This document shows positions 33,498 to 42,514 of a DNA stretch of 64,000 nucleotides, in pieces; position 1 is the first letter of the stretch; each line of letters starts with the position of its first letter. Both the position numbers and the translations under genes were made by a program. Where the stretch lies: NCBI GenBank assembly GCA_947625285.1, contig CANQNS010000003.1:1-64000 (forward strand). The letters are read 5' to 3'. This DNA comes from an uncultured Oscillospiraceae bacterium (GTDB taxonomy: Bacteria > Bacillota > Clostridia > Oscillospirales > Oscillospiraceae). The notes under the pieces are model-generated. The model ran no database searches. It worked only from the letters and a program-made list of their open reading frames with translations, and had not been told where the DNA came from.

Positions 33498-35441
33498 ATG
33501 CCAACTCTTGAATGGGTCGGAAAAGAGAAAGTCGTTAATCACCATTTGGATGTGCCGTACCGTGTGCTGGAGCGGCAGTACAGCTATGATGCCGACGGCC
33601 AGCACGAGGAGGACAATGGCAGCGAGAACATGATCATCCATGGTGATAATCTGGAAGCTTTGAAAGCCCTGCTCCCTAAATATGAGGGGCGGGTCAAGTG
33701 CATATACATTGATCCTCCATATAATACAGCAGTTAGTACTACGGCAAACCAAAAATGGGTTTACAGTGACAATGTTGATGCACCAGAGATTAAACAATGG
33801 ATAGGTAAAGTCGTTGGAGATGAGGGGGAAGATTTATCTCGTCATGACAAATGGCTGTGCATGATGTATCCTCGTCTCAGATTGCTTCATCGCTTGTTAT
33901 CTGATGATGGTGCCATTTTTATCAGCATTGATGATAATGAGTGTTCTGCGCTAAAAATGATATGCGATGAGATATTTGGGCGACTTAATTTTGTGTCAAA
34001 TATTGCATGGCAAAAAACATACTCACCACGAAACGATTCAAAAGGAATACCATACGAGACGGATAGTATTCTTGTGTACTCAAAGAGACATCCATGGGTT
34101 CCTCAAAAACTTAATCGAACAGAAGGAATGGACGCACGTCACGGGAGCCCTGATCATGACCCAGTGGAATGGCAATCTGGCGATGTGTCTGCTGCTGGCT
34201 CGGGTGATCATCAGGGTATGGTATATGCAATACAGCAACCAATCACAGGTGAGTTGATTTACCCAGCGGCGGGTCGGCACTGGAAAGACGAGCAACGAAA
34301 TGTTTTGGCAATTATGAACGAGTGGGCTCCATATGAGTTGCGTGACATAGGTGATGCCGAAAAGAGAGCCCAACTCTGCAATGTATCTATTACCGAGGTT
34401 CGTCAAGATGTAAAAGCGGTAATGCTTGCTATTCCAGCGCAGGAAGCACATGAAATTGCACTAGCTAGATACATTCAAGGCAATTGGCCATCATATTATT
34501 TTACATCAAACGGAACAGGTGGCATTCGGTTTAAGAACCATATCAAAGAAAATGTCGGAAAGGCAGCAACAAATCTATGGCCATATAATGAAGTCGGACA
34601 TACAGATGAAGCAAAAAAAGAGTTAAAGGCAATATTTGGCGGAACGGCGCCTTTTGAAACCCCCAAACCGACGCGTTTGATAGATCGTATTATTCAGATT
34701 TCCTGTGATAAGGATTCAATAGTTTTGGATTCCTTTGCGGGCTCTGGCACGACCGCTCATTCAGTTTTAAAGGCTAATCAAGCGGATGGTGGAAATCGTC
34801 GATTTATTCTCGTTGAGATGATGGACTATGCTGAAAGAATTGATGCAGAAAGGATTCGACGCGTTATCAGCGGGTATTCTTCTTCCAAGGACGTAGAAGA
34901 AACAATATACGATGTGGAGTTGTCCATATCAAATTTGAATGACGGAGAAGCACTTCTGGCCAAGGCAAAACAAGCGGCAAAGGACGCCAAGGGAAAATAT
35001 GATACGGTTGGAAGGCCCAAAGTTGAAGCAGGACATCTCAGTGTGGTTGGGACATACAAAAAGCAAGAGCAAATGGCCGGGACCGGCGGCAGTTTCAGCT
35101 ATTATGAGCTCGGTGAGCCGTTGCTCATTGGCGATGTGCTCAACGAGGACGTGGGTGTGGATAAAATTCGGGAGTATGTCTATTTCACGGAAACCAAAAG
35201 CCGTCTACCTGGGCCACATGCGGACGAGCCCTATTTCATGGGAGTACATGTGGACAGCGCCTATTATTTCTACTACGAAAGGGAAGCTGTCACCACACTG
35301 AATCGGGAGTTTTTACATACGATCAAAACAAAAGCTGGCGCGTATGTGATCTACGCAGATCTCTGTATGCTGAGCGAAGCGGAAATGGAAAAGTACCACA
35401 TTACATTCAAGAAGATTCCCAGAGATATTACGAAACTCTAA
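33498..35441 (+). CDS. mod: Type III DNA adenine methyltransferase (Mod)
   Basis: A 647-residue beta-group N6-adenine methyltransferase. Motif IV DPPY is at 72-75 (CIYIDPPYNTA). The SAM-binding motif VLDSFAGSGTTAHSV is at about 408-424. The region between them is the target-recognition domain. Mod both methylates one strand of an asymmetric site and provides specificity for Res. The middle of the gene (about 33730-35000) is distinctly more AT-rich than both ends, which suggests exchange of the recognition segment. GGAG precedes the ATG, and res follows 12 nt after the stop. Confidence 0.93.
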   Translation: MPTLEWVGKEKVVNHHLDVPYRVLERQYSYDADGQHEEDNGSENMIIHGDNLEALKALLPKYEGRVKCIYIDPPYNTAVSTTANQKWVYSDNVDAPEIKQWIGKVVGDEGEDLSRHDKWLCMMYPRLRLLHRLLSDDGAIFISIDDNECSALKMICDEIFGRLNFVSNIAWQKTYSPRNDSKGIPYETDSILVYSKRHPWVPQKLNRTEGMDARHGSPDHDPVEWQSGDVSAAGSGDHQGMVYAIQQPITGELIYPAAGRHWKDEQRNVLAIMNEWAPYELRDIGDAEKRAQLCNVSITEVRQDVKAVMLAIPAQEAHEIALARYIQGNWPSYYFTSNGTGGIRFKNHIKENVGKAATNLWPYNEVGHTDEAKKELKAIFGGTAPFETPKPTRLIDRIIQISCDKDSIVLDSFAGSGTTAHSVLKANQADGGNRRFILVEMMDYAERIDAERIRRVISGYSSSKDVEETIYDVELSISNLNDGEALLAKAKQAAKDAKGKYDTVGRPKVEAGHLSVVGTYKKQEQMAGTGGSFSYYELGEPLLIGDVLNEDVGVDKIREYVYFTETKSRLPGPHADEPYFMGVHVDSAYYFYYEREAVTTLNREFLHTIKTKAGAYVIYADLCMLSEAEMEKYHITFKKIPRDITKL

Positions 35442-35453
35442 GGGGGCGCTGCT

Positions 35454-38060
35454 ATGGAGCTGAACGGCTATCAAAGACAGGTCATGCGAGATCTGACGGA
35501 CTACATGAACTGTGTCAACCGAGGCGTCAATCTGTATTCCGCGTGGAGGGAATACTGGTTTTCCAAGGATGTTGCTGTGGGGTTGAATGGCGTTCCGTCG
35601 TATAACAATGCGATTGACCGCGTTCCCCATATCTGCATGAAAGTCCCTACCGGCGGGGGAAAGACCTTTATGGCCTGTGCTTCCGTGCGGCGTATCTTTG
35701 ATGCTATGCCCATCAATAAGCCAAAGGTCGTGGTTTGGCTCGTCCCCAGCGACTCCATTCTGACGCAGACCATCCGAACCCTCTCCGACGTTGAACATGA
35801 TTATCGGCGGAGATTGGATCAGGACTTCGCCGGGCGCGTGGGCGTATATACGAAGGACATGCTGCTGAACGGGCAGAACTTTTCCCCCGATACGGTGCGG
35901 GAGATGCTGACTGTCTGCATCATGAGTTATAGCTCTTTGCGGATCAATAGCAAGAACCGGGAGGTCCGCAAGGTCTATCAGGAAAACGGCAACCTTGCCC
36001 GATTTGCGGAATACTACAAGGATGACGATGTTTTGTTGGCGGACACGCCGGAAACGGCATTGATCCAGGTGCTGCGTCATCTGGAGCCGATCGTTATCGT
36101 GGATGAGAGCCATAACGCCGGGTCAGAGCTCAGCGTGGAGATGCTGAACAACCTGAATCCGTCCTTTGTGCTGGACCTGACGGCGACGCCGCGGAAAAAC
36201 AGCAATATCATATCCTATGTGGACGCCCGTGACTTGAAGAAAGAGCACATGGTCAAGCTGCCTGTGGTGGTCTATAACCGGACGTCCCGCCAAAGAGTGA
36301 TCCAGGACGCGATACAACTTCGCGGCAGCATAGAGCAAGAGGCGATCGCAGCCGAGCAAGCTGGCGGCACTTATATCCGCCCCGTAGTTCTGTTCCAGGC
36401 ACAGCCGCGCACTGGAGAAGACAGTGTCACTTATGATCGGATCAAGAGCATGCTGATCGAGATGGGGATACCAAAAGAGGAGATCGCCATCAAAACTTCT
36501 GTCGTAGATGACATCAAAGGTCAGGACCTGATGAGCCGGAACTGTCCGATCCGCTACATTATTACTGTAAATGCGCTGAAGGAGGGATGGGATTGTCCCT
36601 TCGCATACATATTGGCTTCCCTTGCCAATCGGACCTCTACCGTGGATGTGGAGCAAATCGTTGGGCGGATCTTGCGACAGCCCTATGCAAAAGTACACAG
36701 CTCTCCGCTGTTGAATACATCCTATGTGCTCACAAACTCAGCTGATTTCCACAGCACGTTGGAGAAGATCGTCACTGGCCTGAACAAAGCTGGATTCAGC
36801 CGTAAGGATTATCGTGTCGGTGAGACGGCAGAAGTTCCGCAGACGCCCGTAGCTCCTGAACAGGAGCAGACCACGCTTCCACCGGAACCGGAACCGATAG
36901 AAGACGATTTCAGCGATGTCAACACAGAAGAAGTCCACAGTGCTCTCTCTGGCGGAACACAGGCAGGATCGGATGTCGCAGCCATGGTAAGCGAGGCGAC
37001 CACACAGGCAGAGAGCTATAATGCTGCGTTAAACGACACGTCCGATATGGGATTTACCGGGGGTGAACTAGGGGAGATGCTGACACAAAACGCTATACAA
37101 GCGTATTTATCCGACGAGGTATCTGGGCTGAGAGTACCGCAATTTTTCTTGCGTTCTGTGCCCGACTTGTTCGGCGGCGAGTTTGAGCTCCTGGAGCCGG
37201 AAAACTTGTCCGATGGTTTTTCCCTGGCCGGTCAAGATGCACAGGTACGATTTGAATTGGTTACCGGTGAAATGTATCGGGTGGATGTTGCCGAGAAGGG
37301 CGAAGCGGTCCCAAAGTACAGGCGGGCAGACGCTGAGACCAGCGAGTACATCCGCAGTTACCTAGCACAGCTACCCCCGGAACAGAAAATTCAAAGCTGC
37401 ACCAATATGATTTGCGCCCAGATCAATCGGAATAACCGCTATGCTGCGGCGGAGATCAACGACTATGTGCGGCGCATTGTCGGCGGCATGACGGAGGATG
37501 AGCTTTCTGCCATGGAGACGGCTGTCCCGACCTATGCCAGAAAAATCGAAGAGAAGATCAGGACGCTAGAGGACGCTTACCGTGAAGACAAATTTGGACG
37601 GTGGCTTGACAGCGGAAAGATCGTCTGCCGGGATAGTTATATGCTGCCGAAGGTCATTACGCCTGCTGATACGACGGATTCTATCCCAAAGTCTCTGTAT
37701 GAGGCGGAGAAAGACGACATGAACGGCGGAGAGCATGAACTGCTTGATTCCATCGTCGGACTTGACAATGTGAAGTGGTGGCACCGGATCATTGACCGTA
37801 AGGGTTTCCGCTTGAACGGCTTTATCAATCATTATCCCGATTTCATGGTTATGACCAAGTCTGGAAAACTTGTCCTGATCGAGTACAAGGGCGACGACCG
37901 CGATAACAGCGACAGTGAGCGAAAACTGAAGCTCGGACGTTGGTGGCAAATGAAAGCGGGCGACAACTACCGCTATTTCATGGTGTTCAAGAACCGGGAA
38001 TTCGGCATCGACGGAGCTTATACGATGGATCAGTTTATGGAGATCATGCGAGAGCTGTGA
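35454..38060 (+). CDS. res: Type III restriction endonuclease subunit (Res)
   Basis: An 868-residue SF2 translocase/nuclease. Walker A VPTGGGKT is at 64-71 and the DESH box (IVDESHNAGS) at about 216. A late helicase motif occurs in VDVEQIVGRILRQPYAK. The C-terminal PD-(D/E)XK nuclease has PDFMVMTKSGKLVLIEYKGD at about 795-815, with Asp and E-x-K in place. With Mod it forms the ATP-dependent complex that cuts between two head-to-head unmodified sites. The system appears intact. AAGGGGG precedes the ATG. Confidence 0.93.
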   Translation: MELNGYQRQVMRDLTDYMNCVNRGVNLYSAWREYWFSKDVAVGLNGVPSYNNAIDRVPHICMKVPTGGGKTFMACASVRRIFDAMPINKPKVVVWLVPSDSILTQTIRTLSDVEHDYRRRLDQDFAGRVGVYTKDMLLNGQNFSPDTVREMLTVCIMSYSSLRINSKNREVRKVYQENGNLARFAEYYKDDDVLLADTPETALIQVLRHLEPIVIVDESHNAGSELSVEMLNNLNPSFVLDLTATPRKNSNIISYVDARDLKKEHMVKLPVVVYNRTSRQRVIQDAIQLRGSIEQEAIAAEQAGGTYIRPVVLFQAQPRTGEDSVTYDRIKSMLIEMGIPKEEIAIKTSVVDDIKGQDLMSRNCPIRYIITVNALKEGWDCPFAYILASLANRTSTVDVEQIVGRILRQPYAKVHSSPLLNTSYVLTNSADFHSTLEKIVTGLNKAGFSRKDYRVGETAEVPQTPVAPEQEQTTLPPEPEPIEDDFSDVNTEEVHSALSGGTQAGSDVAAMVSEATTQAESYNAALNDTSDMGFTGGELGEMLTQNAIQAYLSDEVSGLRVPQFFLRSVPDLFGGEFELLEPENLSDGFSLAGQDAQVRFELVTGEMYRVDVAEKGEAVPKYRRADAETSEYIRSYLAQLPPEQKIQSCTNMICAQINRNNRYAAAEINDYVRRIVGGMTEDELSAMETAVPTYARKIEEKIRTLEDAYREDKFGRWLDSGKIVCRDSYMLPKVITPADTTDSIPKSLYEAEKDDMNGGEHELLDSIVGLDNVKWWHRIIDRKGFRLNGFINHYPDFMVMTKSGKLVLIEYKGDDRDNSDSERKLKLGRWWQMKAGDNYRYFMVFKNREFGIDGAYTMDQFMEIMREL

Positions 38061-38220
38061 GTTGGCAATTGCGAATAGTTTGAAAAGCACGCTGCTGTTT
38101 ATATGGACTGGACGAAAGGGGAGGGCTTTTAGAGCGAAAGTCAAAGATGAATTGAAAAGAGACTTCTCAAAATGAGAAACGAAGACAGACGAAATTTTAT
38201 AATTATTTGGGATTTTATGG

Positions 38221-38249
38221 TTGTATATCGCTGAGAGGTATGATATAAT
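38221..38249 (+). promoter_or_regulatory. Promoter of the downstream hypothetical gene
   Basis: TTGTAT (38221-38226), a 17-nt spacer and TATAAT (38244-38249). The 160 bp between res and this site hold no gene I can support. Confidence 0.5.
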
Positions 38250-38275
38250 ATTTTTAGACGAAGGGGGTGTGTAAG

Positions 38276-38668
38276 ATGTTTGGCCTGGAAGGTTTTACTG
38301 CCTTTGATTTTTCGGAGGGCGTTCCGTACGTCTCTTTCACAACGAACGGCATTACTTTCAACCGATCGGTGACACTCAAGCTCGGTGAACCGGAGTATGC
38401 CAGGCTTCTAATTAATGCAGACGCGGGAAAGATCGCAATTCAGGCGTGTGGGGCAAACGAACCAAACGCGACTGTGTTCTATCGTCCGAAGGCATCTGGT
38501 GCGTTGTCTGTGCGGTGGAACGCAAGAGACTTACTTAACACAGTAGAACGGATCATGGGGTGGAACCTCAAAGAGTCCACATATCGGGCAGATGGTGAAC
38601 TATTTCGGGCCGAAAAGGCAATTGTCTTTGACCTTACAAGGGCGACTGCTATGCCCTACAATACATGA
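38276..38668 (+). CDS. Hypothetical protein downstream of Type III R-M
   Basis: A 130-residue soluble protein, MFGLEGFTAFDFSEGVPYVS at the start, with beta-rich character and no domain I recognise. The ATG at 38276 has AAGGGGG eight nt upstream; an in-frame GTG at 38267 sits on that site. It has its own promoter and is followed by hairpins, so it is a separate transcription unit. Similar to element cargo of unknown function. Confidence 0.65.
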   Translation: MFGLEGFTAFDFSEGVPYVSFTTNGITFNRSVTLKLGEPEYARLLINADAGKIAIQACGANEPNATVFYRPKASGALSVRWNARDLLNTVERIMGWNLKESTYRADGELFRAEKAIVFDLTRATAMPYNT

Positions 38669-38893
38669 TGTTCGCTCGGCGTTCTGCCGAAGAACATAAA
38701 ATGAGTCCCGGATGAGGGGGAACTCAACCGGGACTCAAATGAGAAAAGTATTGACGACTAAACCGCCCATATACTTTCCTAAAGGCTACACAAGTATACG
38801 GGTCGTCTCTACTTTTTTCAAGGGGTTTCAGAGATACGTCTGCAAATAATCTGTTTTGCGTCTCTGAAAAATTCTTGAAAGGAGGATAAGGAC
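38669..38893. other. Non-coding, hairpin-containing
   Basis: No gene seen. GTTC-CGGC/GCCG-GAAC just after the hypothetical gene is a likely terminator. GAGTCCCGG/CCGGGACTC (about 38703-38739) is a 9-bp stem. A third imperfect stem (TTTCAGAGA ... TCTGAAA) lies at about 38824-38872. The segment ends in GGAGG for the next small gene. Confidence 0.45.
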
Positions 38894-39043
38894 GTGGAAA
38901 AAAGTGACCGCTCTTCACAGGGCGATTCTTCCGTGGTGTACATCTACACGGCGTATATCACACTCTCCAACGGACAGCGAATCTATGCCAAGACTCGTGG
39001 ACATAAGGCATTTCGCATTCCGGTTCGGGCAGGTAAGAGGTAA
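38894..39043 (+). CDS. Small element protein, 49 residues
   Basis: A GTG-started frame with AGGAGG about ten nt upstream. It encodes an acidic-to-basic small protein with SVVYIYTAYITLSNGQRIYA followed by KTRGHKAFRIPVRAGKR. The aromatic/beta pattern suggests a small beta-sheet protein. It is paired with another tiny gene 67 nt downstream. Short genes like this recur in Firmicute integrative elements; no function known. Confidence 0.6.
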   Translation: MEKSDRSSQGDSSVVYIYTAYITLSNGQRIYAKTRGHKAFRIPVRAGKR

Positions 39044-39110
39044 TTGAGCATTTCGGGCGGTGTCGGCGGTTTCGCTGCCCTCTTTCAGTTTTTTTGAAAG
39101 GAGGGTAGAC

Positions 39111-39236
39111 ATGGCACGTCATCATGGTGGTACAGTTGGAAAGGCGGGAAAGACGCTTGCGTCTAAGTCCTCTTCCAGCAAGGCTAAGAGTAAGGCAGGG
39201 AAAGTCTTAGCAGACCATAAGGCGAAGCAACACTAA
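39111..39236 (+). CDS. Small Lys/Ala/Ser-rich basic protein, 41 residues
   Basis: A very good ribosome-binding site (AAAGGAGGG) precedes the ATG. The product starts MARHHGGTVGKAGKTLASKS and is rich in Lys, Ala and Ser, histone-tail-like in composition, ending DHKAKQH. A nucleic-acid-binding role is possible from charge alone. It ends just before a strong hairpin. Confidence 0.6.
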   Translation: MARHHGGTVGKAGKTLASKSSSSKAKSKAGKVLADHKAKQH

Positions 39237-39252
39237 TGTAATTATTAATATG

Positions 39253-39292
39253 TCCGCCGGTACGAGCATGGTTTGATGCAAGTACCGGCGGA
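39253..39292. terminator. Terminator between convergent genes
   Basis: A perfect 11-bp stem (TCCGCCGGTAC / GTACCGGCGGA) with an 18-nt loop, between the small + strand gene and the - strand DUF6061-like gene. Confidence 0.65.
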
Positions 39293-39297
39293 TTTGC

Positions 39298-39543
39298 TCA
39301 ATCTAAAGATTTGTACTCTGTTACGAGTTTCAAGTAGTTTTCTGCTTCTCCGTTAAGGATCAAATCAGCATATGCCAACGGATCATTATAAATGAGGTAG
39401 TCAAGCTCAGACCGCTGGTAAAGATTATCTGCGATCTCGTTTTCAACGGCGGTGCAATCAATGGAGATCATGCTGCCGTCGGTGTACCTAAGTTCTACAC
39501 ATACGGTATCTAAGTTGAACTCACAGGAAAGAAGAGTTTTCAT
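39298..39543 (-). CDS. DUF6061-like small protein
   Basis: An 81-residue acidic protein (MKTLLSCEFNLDTVCVELRY ...) resembling the DUF6061 group found next to element tail genes in clostridia. It overlaps the preceding tail-cassette ORF by 4 nt and is probably translated with it. Function unknown; family assignment is from memory. Confidence 0.6.
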   Translation of the reverse strand: MKTLLSCEFNLDTVCVELRYTDGSMISIDCTAVENEIADNLYQRSELDYLIYNDPLAYADLILNGEAENYLKLVTEYKSLD

Positions 39544-39866
39544 TTGCGTTCCTCCGTAATCATCTTGAAATGCCTCAACGCTTCAATGATAGCCTTTTCC
39601 TTCTCCGGTGGGCATTGTGGCTGTTTAGCGTCGTCTGACTTGGGGAGATTGTAATTGTCGCGCTCGATGATGCCATACTTGCGCTTGACCTGGGCGATAT
39701 AGAGGAAAGAGACTTTGAGGCCGCTGTGCTCTTTCATATACGCCTTGATCACCCTATAGGTCGCGCCTTTCTGGAAACCGGACATATCCATATCCTCCAG
39801 AGAGCAATCGACCCTGATTTTTGTTGACTGTATTTCTCCCTTGGAAAGTTGAACAACCGTCTCCAC
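39540..39866 (-). CDS. Second copy of the rlmD tail cassette, detached
   Basis: A 108-residue frame METVVQLSKGEIQSTKIRVD ... that closely resembles the last 100 residues of the rlmD product at 45067. Directly upstream on the - strand the codons read PRHVETVV, i.e. the methyltransferase's attachment-site peptide. The piece therefore looks like the former end of an rlmD-integrated element, now separated from any methyltransferase. It may be translated from the GTG at 39866. The DNA from 39557 to 39705 is nearly identical to 45084-45232. Confidence 0.6.
   Translation of the reverse strand: METVVQLSKGEIQSTKIRVDCSLEDMDMSGFQKGATYRVIKAYMKEHSGLKVSFLYIAQVKRKYGIIERDNYNLPKSDDAKQPQCPPEKEKAIIEALRHFKMITEERK
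39557..39705. repeat. 149-bp direct repeat, copy 1 (tail cassette)
   Basis: Aligns without gaps to 45084-45232, with only scattered substitutions. Recombination between the copies would delete the AT-rich operon and IS remnants. Confidence 0.75.
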
Positions 39867-40046
39867 ATGGCGCGGGTGGACAGAACGTACGTCATTTACT
39901 CCGGTCCTTTCTCAGCAACATATCAACTGCTATTTTGACTGCTTGTCTGTTATTGGAGACAAATCAACCTTCTAATTGGCCTATCCTGTTGAAAAGCAAC
40001 GGTGCATGCAGATAGTCTCTACATAACTTTACGATTAAATTGCGAA
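39867..40046. other. Non-coding gap before the swivel-HIT gene
   Basis: 180 bp, AT-rich towards the right. Apart from the HVET-encoding codons at its left edge I see no gene or clear hairpin. Confidence 0.4.
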
Positions 40047-41750
40047 CTATTTTTTTAAATCATCACGAATTCTCGCCAAAATATCCTTTGAGTGCGAAAC
40101 TGGACCAAATTGAATAACCCGAGGCCAGCGTTCATCCTTCCAAACACACCCGTACATTTCCTTCTGAGAAGAGTATCTTGGGAAAGCATGAAAATGAACA
40201 AAATTGTCCCTCATCATAGCCGCAATATAATTGAATTTCTCTGCACCAAACAAGTCCTTGCATTTTGTTTCATACCAATTCATTGCAATAGCTAATTCTG
40301 CACTTTCTTCAGGTAACATTTCACCAAATGATGAGACCTCTCTCTTTAAAACAAAGATGCAGTCACCCAAGGTGTTCTGTCCTTCTCTTAATAAGATTAC
40401 CCAATTGTCATACTCTTTTACCAAATTGTCCGCCGGGTTAAATGCACTCATAAAACTATAATCTTTCATAACATCTACTCCTTTCACTTTGCCTATATTA
40501 AAAAACAATTCTTCCATTGACCATTCATAGATTTCATCGACCGAAATTGCAGAACCTGTAATTTTATTATATTCATAGCAAAGTTGAACCAAACTCCAGT
40601 TAATAAATGAATTAATACTACTGGATGTATAAAAGAATTCTTCTGAAAGCTGGTATACCAACGGAACAATAGTTCGAAACGAATCATAATCTCTTTTTAA
40701 CAGACTCGCATCTTTTTTTGACAAAATTGCTGCAGAAATAGTGGAATCTTCGTTTAGCCTTTCAAATGTTATATATCCTTCCCAAATATGCGGATAAGCC
40801 TTTTCTATCTTCCATTTTTGCGAAACACCCGGGTCAATTCCTGAGTCTAAACAATTTTGAACATAAACAGAGTGAAGTTCTAAAATATCACGAGAATAAT
40901 TTGTATTCAAAAGCATACTAACAAAATCCACATATGCATCAAGCAACTCATCAGAAATAGCTTGAGACATTAGTGAATAAAGAAATAATTTTCTATAAAG
41001 CTCCGCTCCTTTTAAAAAAATTTGAAAATAACCATCAAGCGACTTTTCGTGTTGCAGAAGCCTTCTTAATTCTATACGAATGTCGTTTATAATAAGACTT
41101 CTTTCTTTTGCCTTATCAATTAACCATTGTGGATTACACAATACAAAACGACATATATCTATATTATTAGGAAATCCAATCACTTCTATTGCACGATCGT
41201 TATTTTGCCTTATTTCTCCTATGGGCAAGTTAAACAAATAAGCAGCACTCCCAACAAACGCATTTCTAATAATATCAAACCGCAATTTTTGATATGGCCG
41301 ATCCGGACGAGCGCAATACCAATCAGTATTCGTTTCTATATTTTTCTGTGAAAAATCTGCCATAGTAATACTTCGATAGAAATTCCCCCAATTATGTTTT
41401 TCATGGAGGTTTTCCTCTACAAAAGGTGCATTTTCAAAATCAATTGTCCCTTTTGTCCCATTTAAAACGATTTGATCTCCATTTTTCAATATTGAAGTGG
41501 CATCTCTTATTCGAACAATGCAAGGAATGTGAAGGTGACGGAGTATACCAGCCCCGTGACTTCCAATGTTTCCAACCTCTGCAATAATACCAACAACATT
41601 ATTTACATTTAGATTAATTAGCAAATTTCTATCCAAAGTTTTCATTACAAGAATACTTGATTGAAACAATTCCTGGCGTGAAAATGACCTGTCAACAATT
41701 ACAACTCTACCTGATGCATTACCTTTGCTAACGCATAATCCTTTCATCAT
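40047..41750 (-). CDS. PEP-utiliser phosphohistidine-swivel protein fused to a HIT domain
   Basis: A 567-residue protein. Residues 1-106 form the swivelling phosphohistidine domain of PEP-utilising enzymes, with the phosphorylatable His at H65 in NIGSHGAGILRHLHIPCIV. Residues 110-430 are a helical region without a domain I recognise. The C-terminus is a HIT hydrolase-like domain (NWVILLREGQNTLGDCIFVL, then DNFVHFHAFPRY) in which two of the three HIT histidines are visible. The ATP-binding partner domain is a separate gene 14 nt upstream. The ribosome-binding site AGGAGGTGA is exceptionally strong. I infer His-phosphate transfer to an unknown small molecule plus a nucleotide-cleaving step. DNA is very AT-rich, unlike the rest of the island. 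Confidence 0.8.
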   Translation of the reverse strand: MMKGLCVSKGNASGRVVIVDRSFSRQELFQSSILVMKTLDRNLLINLNVNNVVGIIAEVGNIGSHGAGILRHLHIPCIVRIRDATSILKNGDQIVLNGTKGTIDFENAPFVEENLHEKHNWGNFYRSITMADFSQKNIETNTDWYCARPDRPYQKLRFDIIRNAFVGSAAYLFNLPIGEIRQNNDRAIEVIGFPNNIDICRFVLCNPQWLIDKAKERSLIINDIRIELRRLLQHEKSLDGYFQIFLKGAELYRKLFLYSLMSQAISDELLDAYVDFVSMLLNTNYSRDILELHSVYVQNCLDSGIDPGVSQKWKIEKAYPHIWEGYITFERLNEDSTISAAILSKKDASLLKRDYDSFRTIVPLVYQLSEEFFYTSSSINSFINWSLVQLCYEYNKITGSAISVDEIYEWSMEELFFNIGKVKGVDVMKDYSFMSAFNPADNLVKEYDNWVILLREGQNTLGDCIFVLKREVSSFGEMLPEESAELAIAMNWYETKCKDLFGAEKFNYIAAMMRDNFVHFHAFPRYSSQKEMYGCVWKDERWPRVIQFGPVSHSKDILARIRDDLKK

Positions 41751-41764
41751 CTGAATTCACCTCC

Positions 41765-42514
41765 TCATATGATTTTTCTACACTGTAAGAAAACAATAGC
41801 TTCAGAGGTAATAATAGCTTCTATTTCAACGTGTGCTCCCAAAGAATTTTCAATCAATAAACATAGGGTTGAAATGTCAGTTTTGTTCTTTTTGGAAAAC
41901 ACTACTCCGCTATTTTCACCGCCTAAGATATTACCTGAGTAATCCATATAAACAGTTTGGGCATCTACTGTTCCGTCAACAATCTCAGCAACGTCTCCAG
42001 TTGTATATTCAATAATAATCCTATTTTCATCTTCAATAATATCATATGAATGAATGACTGCAGAAACAGGGCCTTCAATAAATCTCTGAACAATCACCGC
42101 CATCTTTAACTGACTCTTATCTATTCCCACAAGATTTAAATAAGATTGAGCTGCTTTATCAATGGTAGATTTCCAAACATTTTCGATACATGTATAAAGC
42201 GAATCTGACCCTCTACAAATAAAAGAAGAAAAAACTCCACAGCTTGCATAATCCGATGTATTTTCTACATTTGAAGAAGATCGACAAATGAGTGTTTCAT
42301 CTCCAGGGAAATAAAATTTTATGCACGCCTCTAAATGCTGTATGTCCTTTTCTGATAATAATCCACTTATATACTTTTCGTAATATTGTGAGGGAATAAC
42401 AACTCCGTCAGGAACAATACATCCAAATTCCAGCAATTTCTTTAGATATACTGATTTTCCTCCATATTTTTCGTTGTCTACAGTAATTTCGTTTAGTGGA
42501 ATAATATCACACAT
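41765..42514 (-). CDS. PEP synthase-type ATP-binding (PPDK_N) protein
   Basis: A 249-residue stand-alone version of the ATP-binding domain of PEP synthase, PPDK and rifampin phosphotransferase. Seen: YGGKSVYLKKLLEFGCIVPDG (nucleotide-binding Lys), ICRSSSNVENTSDYASCGVF (conserved R-S-S), VIVQRFIEGPVSAVIHS, and the end VEIEAIITSEAIVFLQCRKI with the E ... Q-x-R metal/phosphate residues. In relatives this domain uses ATP to phosphorylate the swivel His, releasing AMP and phosphate. The swivel is supplied by the next gene. The start overlaps the membrane-protein gene by 8 nt. Confidence 0.85.
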   Translation of the reverse strand: MCDIIPLNEITVDNEKYGGKSVYLKKLLEFGCIVPDGVVIPSQYYEKYISGLLSEKDIQHLEACIKFYFPGDETLICRSSSNVENTSDYASCGVFSSFICRGSDSLYTCIENVWKSTIDKAAQSYLNLVGIDKSQLKMAVIVQRFIEGPVSAVIHSYDIIEDENRIIIEYTTGDVAEIVDGTVDAQTVYMDYSGNILGGENSGVVFSKKNKTDISTLCLLIENSLGAHVEIEAIITSEAIVFLQCRKII

